From Phoronis australis (lineage: Eukaryota > Phoronida > Phoronidae), in NCBI GenBank assembly GCA_002633005.1, contig NMRA01000118.1:615678-679677 (forward strand): a DNA stretch of 64,000 bases, in the 5' to 3' direction. The first letter of the stretch is position 1, and each line of letters begins with the position of its first letter. Positions 48,601 to 60,600 of the stretch are shown here, one piece after another. Below the pieces are notes generated by a model, which saw only the letters and a list, made by a program, of their open reading frames with translations, made no database searches and was not told the DNA's origin. The position numbers were made by a program, and so were the translations under genes.

Positions 48601-51600
48601 GACTGTACAGTGTACTTCGGGAGCAAGTTTTCTGTTATACAGAATTTGTTAAATGCACGACACTTTTCATTGTTCACAGTCTTTATTCCGTTGTGTTCAT
48701 ACTTTCGGAACAAAACTCTACTCTCAACTAAACATAGAAACATTAACTGACCTAGTGTCTTTTAATTATGTCGCTAGGTCAGTTACTGTATCTATGTTAT
48801 TTGCACCTACATCCTTATGACTCATTAGCTTAATGAAATTGGATTGCATGTTGTTGCATGATAAATACGCATAATTAATGCAAATTTGCCTAATTAATGC
48901 AAATTAAGGGTGCTAGTATTCAAAATTCTACTTGAGGTTATAGCTGCGGTACAAGCACCGCAGGTAAATTCTCATGATATTTGAACCTATGTTCCTATGG
49001 TCTATTAGGTTAATGAAATTAGTTGTTTTCAAGTTGCATGATAAATTTGAATAATTATTGCAAATAAAGGCCGGCATTATTAAAAAATTCTGTTTCTGCT
49101 CGTAACTTTCTTACAGGGGCACTACATGGGGATTATTTTGGTATTTTTACTGATGAATATATTATAATCTGTCATTACATCATAAATATATATAATCTGT
49201 TATTTATTACACAGCATTGCAAATTCTCACTTTACATGTATCTGGTACTTAGAGTAGATCTAGTTGATGACCAAATTGTTTAATTGCATGAATCCAGGAT
49301 AATAACCTATCTAATGGAGAACAATCGCGATGTTTCAAATGCTAATACAGCACCCAGAACGTAAGCACACTGGAGTATAACATGCTTAAAATACCGTGAG
49401 TGGTAACAAATTGACGCTGCTACTGATTCCACTTGAATTTCATGGAATCTGATCTTTGCTTCTACATCTAATTATCACCAGTATGCAGTAGGGGCGAGTT
49501 GGTCACCATGCGTAATTAAAAATTAATTAAAAAAGAGATTCTGCAAATTTATCATGCTACAACCTGCAAACAGATTTCGGTAAATTCATTGACCAAAGAA
49601 ACATGGATGCAAATATTTATAAATGACCTCTGGTGTCTGATGCAGCAGTTATAAGCACAAGTAGAATTTTGAATATGGCAGCAGTAATTTGTATAAATAA
49701 TCAATTATGCAAATACACGATGTATCCACCAGTAAATGAGCTCCATGAAATTCACTGAACATGGAAGCATAGGTGAAAACATGATAGTAACCTGTCTGTA
49801 TTGCTTGGTAAGGGCGTTATAAGAAACAATATAATTTTGAATAATGGTGGTCTTAATTTGCATTAAGTATACAAATTTATCATGGAACAAAATGCAAACT
49901 GATTTCATTAAACTAATTGACCATAGGAACAAAGGTGCAAATATTATGGTAATTAACCTGTGGTGATTGGTACCATAGCTATTAGAATAATGGCGGTCTT
50001 AATTTGCATGAATTATGCAAATTCACTTCGTAAAAACTTGCACTATTAAATTTTCTGAACATGGAAACATGGGTGAAAACATCAAAATAATCTAGTTTCA
50101 ACGCTTAGTAAGGACATTAGTTTACCTGTTAAAAATGCTCAATGGTTGAGAACGGTCACCCTCCTAAATCATGATTACCTATGCTTAGGCTACATAAAAC
50201 AGCAAAGAAAAAACTTTAACCAGCAAATCCAGGTTAAGTAAAAAAACAGCATTTGGCTCCCGGACTATAGCGAGATAAGCTTCTTTCTTTTACCATCAGA
50301 ACATCGAAGCCACCAGTGTCAAGAAAACCACAAGTTTTCTAATTCGAAAATTGCGTTCGCATGTACGCTTTACCCATGATTTTGAGTTTGTAACGGAAAT
50401 AGAATCCTAACAGGTTGATGAATATTATCATACCGATGTTTTGAAAATAAAAGGCCTAATTCCATTTTCATTTTTAACCAGCTAAACAATGCGAAATGCA
50501 GCTTTATTGGATAACGTGGCGCTGATGGCGAACGGTCCACCACAACCACACGACTGTCACCATGACGTATACCTCTATCTAAACAGTAACTGTTTAGAAA
50601 CAGGACAAAAACTACGTTTGGTTAAAGTTTACGCCATTTTTAATAAAAGAAAACATCACAGTAACTGTTTAGAAACAGGACAAAAACTACTTTTGGTTAA
50701 AGTTTACAATGCATTCCACGCCATTTTTAATAAAAAAACCCATGGGAACAAAAGTTACATTTTAGTGTCATGGCTAATTTGTTCCTATTTTTAAGCACTG
50801 TATGGAGGAATTGAAGCTCATTAGATACGTATGCCGCCACGCTCACCTGCCCAAAGTGAAGGCCAAGTACAGTATAAAGTGGTATCGTTAGGCACCGCGC
50901 ACCTCATACATGTACCTGAGTTATCAGAAATTTTCTATTTGCAACAACATAAATTAACCTTTTTGTTTTCAGAGGTGTGGATGGCAATCAAATTGCAGCG
51001 ATATCCCGAAGTCACGTGCAGTTGTTCGGAGGCCCGCAGCTCAAACATTTGTAAGTAATGTGCAACGATAGCAAAAGAAAACATACTTTCATTACTCGCA
51101 CTGCAGTAATAAGGATGCCGCGAAACTTTTACAGTGATCCACTTTACTTAGCCATCCTGTATGACCAATCATCATCACCAATTGTAGATATTCTGAAGGG
51201 AAATTCCGCAGAACTGTCATGATGGGGGCCATTTAGCCATAGTGACGTTGAATTCTATTTGGGTTCAGCCGTCATCACCACCAATTCAGAGACATTTAGG
51301 CGTGTACTGTACTCTTACTTTTACCAACCAAGTATTTTTTTCGCTGGGTTCAAGAACAGACTTAAAGCGACTTAACAAAAAAGTCGTGTTTTTGGACTAC
51401 CATATTTCCAAAACTTAGATTAGTTTTGACCGCGCCCGTGTTATAATGGCTATTACCCTCCTGCTTTCTATGATAACATTTTGATTAAAATGGATATGAT
51501 ACGTGTTATCACTGACGCATCAAACCTTCATTCTTATCATCTTACTTTGGAGTTGGCCATTTTCGGTTCACTGATGAAGTGCACAGTATAACTTTAATGG

Positions 51601-54600
51601 GCAATATTAGTTACACGGTTGAAGTGAGATTACTGTTTTATCGAATAGACTTCTTGAAGTTATTAGCTTTGATCAGAGCAATACCACATCAAAATCCTGT
51701 GTGTTTTTTATTTTATTACATATCGCCAGTTCTCGCCGATGTCTGCCAGACAATCGGTGGAATCGAGATCCGATGCCTTTACTATTTAAAGACGCTTAAA
51801 ACACTCGATGGGATTTGACTCAGCAGCAGAGCGTTCAGCTGCTACTGCAGAATTCGATTCCATGCTACAGCAAATTCCGTTAAGATTACTTAGTTCTATG
51901 GGAATGCTAAATCAATTGACAACATTAATTTTTGCTGACGATCACAGTGCAGCCTCCTTCCTGGTGTTACTGTCATTGCATTGTCGATTATCTCTATTTT
52001 TCAGATTTTTGAACAATTAAATGTCTTGCCATTTCTGTTTTTAACGGACTATATTGTGGGTGGAAAATAACAACATGAAAATCCTTTAATGTGCGCGCTA
52101 CCTGTTGGACGAAACGAAAACTAATTATTAATGAAAAATCGAGTCTCCTCTGAACAGTCATCGTACATGAGCTTATACGATTGGACACCCTTCTATATAA
52201 GGGTTATGTAATGTCCTCATGAAATCCACGCTGGTATTGTTTTACTAGCGTCTATTTTTTCTACGATCATATAGTTTTGCCTGCAGCATGCTTGAGAAAT
52301 CATCTTCACTAGAATTGGTTCAGCATTGAAATGTGTAATTTGAACTCTTACCGAACTTAGCTTCACGCAGTCGAAACTATGTTGCAGCAGAAAGGAAATA
52401 AAATTTAGTTGGTAATTATTTATTAATAGGAATGTAAGCAACAACATACTGAAGAACATAGAAAGAAATGCTCTCAGGGAAATCCCTCAGCTGAAGATCC
52501 TGTAAGTAAATGTTGTCATGGTAACTGTAATGAGAGAACAAGTTGGTCTTACATTATTTTGTTAACTTTTGTGTACAATTCCATTATATGAGTGGTAGGT
52601 TAATACTTCTTGTTTCGTTATCTTCTTTACACTATATTTTGTCAGTTGAAAAATATACGGATTACCAGGGACAAATTGAAACTTTAATTTTACCCTTGCA
52701 TCTACCGTTTGATAACTGGTCACAGGGAAGCAACATTTCAACAGAGCGCATTGATCTATCCATAATCTACAATTTCAGAGAGGCTCACCAGAACTCCTTC
52801 GACACCTTAGCATACGGGACTTTCCACACATTACCAGGGTTGCTACACATGTAAGTAAAATTGACAAGAAATATGGCAAAGTTTACATCAAAAGTGTCCG
52901 TTGAAGCGGTCATGTACGCACCCAGGGGGAAGGGGGGGGAGGTTTTGGGGACCTCAAAAGAGCCCCTCATTTGTCAAAATGGATAAAAACTGTGGTCCGC
53001 CTCTTAGGAACAAAAACTCTGAAAAAAGAAAGTAGAAAACGAGTCAAAAGCTCACTAAAAAGGCAGGAACTACCAAAATTCGTGAATGCACGATTCAAAG
53101 CTCTGAACGTACCTGTGAATCTTAGTAAAAGGTCCACATTCTCGAAAATTCGAGCCCCCACTTTTAGGGTGGGTGCGCGCATGGCCGTATGTTGCTAGCT
53201 CATATGACGTATAGTGGGTTACTTATGCAACGGAACCCACACAAAATATCACTGTGCGTCTCATTGTGAATATTAGGACACGTCGTTTGGTTTATAATGA
53301 ATTAAGGATAACAGTGGATGCAAAGCTTTACACAAGCTTTGCAGTTTCGTTCAAACAATCATATCATGTCCTTTAAGCGGATTAGGAGTCACAAGCCATG
53401 ATGACTGTCCTCAGCTCCTATCGTGTCAACGAAGACAATCAACAGCGGGAAAAAATGAACCGACCCTCGGAGATAAACCTCAGATTTCACGGCTTTGTGA
53501 AAAAGTTACGAGAAATTGAAATCTCACGCTAAAAAGAGTAGATCCAGTAAACAAATATATTTCACAACTAGTTGTTTTTTGTTCAGTTTTATCATCCTTG
53601 AGCTTTTACAAAACCTGAAAGGGGCGTGGCTTCAAGTTTTATTAGACTTAATTCCAATTGCTGGTATTTGAGTTTTAACTGGTCTTTGTCAACTCCACTT
53701 CTTCCAGAAGTTGCCTGAGCAAAATGTTCTCAGATTATGTCCTCGTCATTTTTAATAATACGTAAAAGAATTCATTCGTTATTGTACCTTCACAGCTTAG
53801 AATAATTAATTGCTTTAATAAAATTATTTTTGCAGAGACTTGAATAACAACGAATTGCAAGTTCTAAACAGCAATGCCTTTGTCAACCTCCCGAAGTTGA
53901 AAACCTTGCGCCTTCATACACAAAAAACAAGCTTCAAGATGAAGAGAATAATGTACGACGCGTTCGATGGAATAGGAACGTCCCTGGAAAATCTGTGAGT
54001 AAACTATAGAGCTAAGGGTGTATGAGCATCCGTTCTGCTATTGGTCACGTCATGGATATTTGCTAAGAATCTTAACAACACATATTGCTTCCATCCCAAG
54101 AGAGTCCGTCGTGTTATTGCTTCAATTAACATGGCATGCAGTGTGCAGCCATGCCTTTGTTTTAGAATAACAGAAAAATATATACATATCCACTCTAGTG
54201 GTCATGACTAGTGTCTGTTATATTTTGAAACTACAAAATTTTATTTCACAATGAACGTCAGTCGCTTATTCTTTTGTCCGGAATCGCGGGCAGCGTGCAA
54301 CCTTCATGGAGTCCCAATGTACCGATGTACCGCCACCGGGAGTCGTTTTATTTCATTGGTGTCAAAGTCTTCGGCGATTCCTTGGTAGTNCTAGTTAGGG
54401 AAAAAAAGACCAGGTTGCCTGGAATCTCTCAAGATCCAATTTATCATTGTAATGTACCTGTGAATCTAGTAAATCCAGTAAAAGATCCACATTCTCGAAA
54501 ATTCGAGCCCCCAATTTTAGGGTGGCTGCGCGCATGGCGGTATGTTTCTAGCTCATATGACGAATTCTGGGTTACTTATGCAACGGAGCCTACACATAAT

Positions 54601-57600
54601 ACCACTGTGTCTCATTGTGAATATTACAACACGTCATCTTGGTTTAAAATGAATTAAGGATAACAGTGGATGCACAACTTTACACAAGCTTTTAAGTTTC
54701 GTTCAAGCAATCATATCATGTCCTTTAAGAGGATGAGGAGCCACATGCCATGATGCCCAGCTCCTATCATGTCAACGGGGACAATCAACAGCGGGAAAAA
54801 ATGAACCGACCTTCGGAGATAAACCTCAGATTTCACGACTTTGTGAACGAGTTACGAGAAATTGAAATCTCACACTAAAAAAGTAGATCCAGTAACCAAA
54901 TATATTTCACAACTAGTTGTTTTTTTGTTCAATTTTATCATCCTTGAGCTTTTACAAAACCTGAAAGGGGCGTGGCTTCAAGTTTTATTAGACTTAATAC
55001 CAATTGCTGGTATTTGAGTTCTAACTGGTCTTTGTCAACTCCACTTCTTCCAGAAGTTGCCTGAGCAAAATGTGCTCAGATTGTGTCCTCGTCATTTTTA
55101 ATAATACGTAAAAGAATTCATTCGTTATTGTACCTTCACAGCTTAGAATAATTAATTGCTTTAATATAATTATTTTTGCAGAGACTTGAATAACAACGAA
55201 TTGCAAGTTCTAAACAGCAATGCCTTTGTCAACCTCCCGAAGTTGAAAACCTTGCGCCTTCATACACAAAAAACAGGCTTCAAGATGAAGAGAATAATGT
55301 ACGACGCGTTCGATGGAATAGGAACGTCCCTGGAAAATCTGTGAGTAAACTATAGAGCTAAGGGTGTATGAGCATCCGTTCTGCTATTGGTCACGTCATG
55401 GATATTTGCTAAGAATCTTAACAACACATATTGCTTCCATCCCAAGAGAGTCCGTCGTGTTATTGCTTCAATTAACATGGCATGCAGTGTGCAGCCATGC
55501 CTTTGTTTTAGAATAACAGAAAAATATATACATATCCACTCTAGTGGTCATGACTAGTGTCTGTTATATTTTGAAACTACAAAATTTTATTTCACAATGA
55601 ACGTCAGTCGCTTATTCTTTTGTCCGGAATCGCGGGCAGCGTGCAACCTTCATGGAGTCCCAATGTACCGATGTACCGCCACCGGGAGTCGTTTTATTTC
55701 ATTGGTGTCAAAGTCTTCGGCGATTCCTTGGTAGTAAACTTTCATTTAGAGCTGACATTTGTGAAAATTGTTCTAGAAGCTGAAGCGAACAGACAACTGT
55801 TGCATGCGGTTCACATGAAACAAATTTTTTTTAGAAAAAGTGTAATTTAAGCTTAAGCAGAGTCGAGATGCCGTGTAATGGGAGCGTACAGTCCAATTAG
55901 TGCAGTTTAACTAAAGAGTGAAGATACCATGATGAATAAATACATGTAAGTAGAGACTCCAATGTGACCTGATGCGATAAAATGTTTTTAGAGTTGAAGC
56001 CCCATTCATTGATTTCTTTGAAACCTACATGGATGCTTTCTGTTCTTGTTCAGTCTGGGGTAAGATGCTCAGTTTTCGTTTCTTGATACTGGTCGGTAGC
56101 GTTCCCTTAAAACATGACAAAATATGGATCGAATTGCGTTGCTTCAGTAAGATGTGGTTTAGTGCTTCATAGTTACAAGTTGGTATTTCACCACCACCAG
56201 GTGAAGTTTCATTACACAGTGACAGTGCATTAGCATGACGTGCAGTGTGATCAGAAAATTAATGGTAATCACAGTGAAGTGCTGTGTAATTATACATGTA
56301 CAATGGTAGTTGACCACTATATGGTGAAGTGTTATACAAGAGTGAAACCTGATTGGGATGAGGTGATGTATCTTAAGAGCGAACATTTTTTTCAAAACTA
56401 TGGGATGTGTAATCAGAGAGTGACAACAGATCACGGTGAGATGAAGTGAATCAAGACAATAAATGTCGATCAGGATGAGGTGTTGTACCTTTAGAGAGTG
56501 AAAGTTCATCCCAACGCGCTGTGTTATTAGAGAGTGATAGTTGATGAAAATGAGGGGAGGTGTGATTAGATAGTACAGGTTGGTCAGGGTGAGGTGCTGT
56601 ATCATTAAGGAGTGAAAATTAATTAAAATGTTCCGTGTAATTAGACAGTTATACATGTAGTTGATCAAGATGATGGGACATGTAGTTAGACAGTAATGCC
56701 GATTAGAATGGCGTGGTGTGTATTTAGTAAATGATGATTGATGATGATCCTAAGTGAGATGAGAGAGTAAGGGATGAAGATGATGATGTGCTGTGTCGTT
56801 AAATTGATTAAATTGATGTTGATAAGGTGTTATGTAACCAGTGGGTGCTGGTTTGTCGCAGTGTTTAGCTCCGTAGGTGGAAAGTAAAACTGACCACCGG
56901 AGGAGAAGTGTAATTAGAAAGTAACAGTTGATCAGGATTAGATGCTGATTCATTAAAGAATGAAAGTTTATGTCAGTGAGATGATGCGCAATAAGAAAAT
57001 GATGGTTGATCACGACGAGTTGAAGTGTCTTTAGAGAGTAAAACCTTTATGAGGGTGAGGTGCTGTATCAGCTGGTAAGGAGACGATGGTTTATGATTAC
57101 CTAGGGATGAATGGTCATATTGTGGTGCAGCGTAACTAGAGACTAACAGTTGACCACCAGAGTGAAGTGTGATCCCGAAAAAGTGGTAATGAGTGATGAA
57201 TGGTCGCGGTGTGGTTCCGTGCAATTAGACTGATGCATGGGAAAGTTGGCCAGTGCAAGCTGCTACATCGCTAGACAATAACTGTTTTCTCAAACGAAGA
57301 GTATTATAACTATAGTGTGAAAGTGGATAAGCAGGTGTGTAAATTAACGAGTGTGGATATGAAAAACGATTTTGCGGGACGCGTTACAATATAGAGAAAA
57401 AAACAGACGATTCTAATCAGGAGTAATTTTATCTACCCTTGACCTTGTTGTGTTACCCTCTCAGAGTATAATGTCGTAATCAGATACATTTAGTCAAAGA
57501 CCTAGAATATCTCAAATGTGTCTCGAGTGTCTCAACGAAATAAAATCCGCGATTGCCTTGGTCATGTTCGGGTCCACTGTGACCGCCCATAGGTTTTGCT

Positions 57601-60600
57601 ACACACGTGTATTTTAACAGAAATACACCATTATAAGGATATCATCGGTGACATTACGAAAACATTGCTAAAACGAGTCCATCTAATTTCAGATGGGTGA
57701 GTGACAACGCATTGACCACATTTCCCCACCAGGTGCTCTCTGAAGGCTCCTATCCGTCACTAATCATGATGTAAGTGTTACATGTAACTATAACTAACCA
57801 ATGCATTCACCACAAGCATAGGTTCTGGTTACCATATGACTAATCGCTCTCGGCGTCAATCTAGATGCATCTACAAGGGCCCCTGTCGAATCGATGTTCA
57901 ATCCTACCTTCGTTCTCTTGGCAAGCTCCTGATTAATTCTTCCCTGAGACGAAAATGGAATCGTGTTAGTCGAAGTACCCTGTAAAATCACTAGATTTTA
58001 ACTATATCGGTTATAACGATGGAAACAAAATTTGGGCAACCTAATCGTGGCTTAAGCGTTTTCCCCTGTGAATTTTAATTATAATTCTAATAAAGTTCGT
58101 TTTTTATTGTAATTGCTTTAGGCTCAGATGGCTTAAAGATTAGGTTAAGTTAAAATGCATTCCAGATATTTCTAGGCTATTTTGCCAGTCGAAGAAAAAA
58201 GTTGAAAATCTAATGAGCACAATCTAACATTTCAGAATTGTATGTTCGCGCGAATACACACAACTTTTCGTACAATATGGATTATAGATATTCGTTAAAA
58301 TGTTAATTTCCTTTATTTTTCTTGCAGCCGAGCAGACCACAATCAAATATCCAATTTCACAAAGTATGGATCTGAGGCATTTCCGACCTATCTGCAAACG
58401 ACGCATGCACTGAAGGCCAAGACTCATGTACCTTTTAAGACAACCCCCACTGTACAAAAACTGTAAGTCACTTCTGTTCAGCATGAGTGCATCGTTATTT
58501 TGTTCGGAAAGTATGAGTTGTCTTGATATGTTCGTGTTATGCGTGTTCATGATTTATGAACGCTAATGACAACCTTTACAATGTCTTGTTGCCACGACGA
58601 ACAGATCTAAGCTTGGAAATACAAGTTCGGTAATGTTCCCAAAGGGCATATTTCTGCAAGAGAAAGCCATTGCTAACATGGTTTCGTAATAAGTTTCAAG
58701 GCTTTAGAACTTCAAGCATTACAAAATAAACTTTTGTCTTAAAATTCAATGAGCAACGCTGTTTTTGGCGATGACAGACACAGACAGTAAATCCGCTCGC
58801 TGTGCTTCTCAACTAATTCAAACTCACAGATGTTTTCGTTATGTTTGGTTCAACAACGACTGACAGTCATCTGCATAGGATTTATGTTGAAACAATAATA
58901 GTTTATATAAAACACCATGCTTTTATTAGTCTTTATTATGATTCAGACATCTGGGGTTCAACCAAATCGAGCACGTAGAAGACACCAACCTGTGTGAAAT
59001 GCCAAACTTGAAAGAATTGTATTTGGAGAATAACGTCATCAAAGAAACGACCATCAGTCAAGACGCCTTTCAATGTGTCTCGAAGTTAACAATTTTGTAA
59101 GTATTTGCCACGTATTGGATACGAGTATAAATTGTGAAAGTCTGTATTTCATTGAGTACGCCTTTTGATAGAGCAATAATACCCAGTGTACAAGTACTTG
59201 CCATTTGGTCGCCCAGGAGCAACTTGGTAGAGTTAACACGACGGAGAACTGAATGGTGAAATGCCGTTTATTTACTCCAAGTCATGGGCTCCAATTGCAT
59301 ACATTAAGATACTGCAAATTATTGAGAAATAGGTGCTTATACAATAAGTGTTACAGTATCATAGTTCCAATCTTATATGCCATATAGAGGCCCTCCCATC
59401 GTCAAATGACTGAACTCCAACTTACACTTACACGCGTCACTTAAGTAAACGTGCGTCATTTTCATTTCTCTTGACTCAGATACGACCATAAACTCACGAG
59501 GATGTTTAACATTTTCAGAGACCTGAGTTCCAACCGTATTCAATACTTACCTACGTGCCTTACCAGTGCCGATTGTCTGCCGTCTATCTCAACTCTGACG
59601 TTGACATCCAACAAGCTGACTTTTTTACTCACTAAGGCGTTTTATAATTTGACCACTTTGAACACACTGTGAGTATACGAGTTTGCATCAATTAACAACT
59701 GTTACTTGTCACTAACTCCCTTTAACGTTAGGCCTTAAGATTGCTGATTGTATACCAAAACCTAGCCTTGGTGCAATGCTGTACACTAAATATACACTCA
59801 GCTAAAAAGTAGTGTCATTGAAAACTACCCTCTTCCTTGAGAAAACTTAAGTATTTACCGGCGTTAGAAAAATTCTCATTATACCATTATCCTGCTGCTA
59901 AAGTTGTGGAACGATCTTCGTCGGCGTTTGTGGTGAAGAAAGTGTTGTTATCTTTTGGCCACTTCCTTTTTCGACTATTCTTCGATCAATTGTTTATCTT
60001 CCACGAGGTTGCATACAGGCCACAACAAATTATCGGAACTGGTATATTAATACCAGCCAACCGAAAGTCCAGATAGACTTTTCATTGTTACAAAACGCAA
60101 ATAATTATGCTAAAAATGACGTGTGTTTCACTTAAACGTCTGCAACGGGCATTGTGATTGTCGGTCAACTCCCAGATTTTGCATGCAACTCCGCCGGTAG
60201 TAAGCTCTACATGTCGATATAAGTTCCACGACGCGGTGACGAACAGAACTACCGGGGCGGTGTGAAATTTAAGATCTATTGGAGCTTAACACATAGTGGT
60301 TCCTACTGCAAAAACTAGCTGTGACTATGGTTTTAGCAACTTACTAACTTACAACGTTCTTGAAAAATTGTTTTTCAGGTAATTTAGAGTTAAGGACCTG
60401 AGTAAAATAAAGAGAATCTTTAATGCAATAATGAAAATTAACCATATTCTGAATATAGTACAGCATTAGGACGGTAATCGAGTGAACCTGTCCTACAGTT
60501 GGAACAGTTTTGTTTCCAATACACGCACTTAGATCACAAGACACTTGGATAAGAATATGATATGGTATTCAAAAAAGCCTTTAATGTTACTGCAAACTTA

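Noticed and set aside
51749-51830. Possible extra LRR exon between exons 8 and 9
   Set aside because: A pyrimidine-rich stretch precedes CCAG, but the reading lacks LRR spacing and no phase-2 donor follows.
54274-54657. Frame spanning the N at 54390
   Set aside because: Crosses an artificial junction; the true continuation is seen at 55620-55850.
56159-56668. 169-codon minus-strand frame with 13-residue hydrophobic repeats
   Set aside because: By-product of a 39-bp intronic minisatellite.
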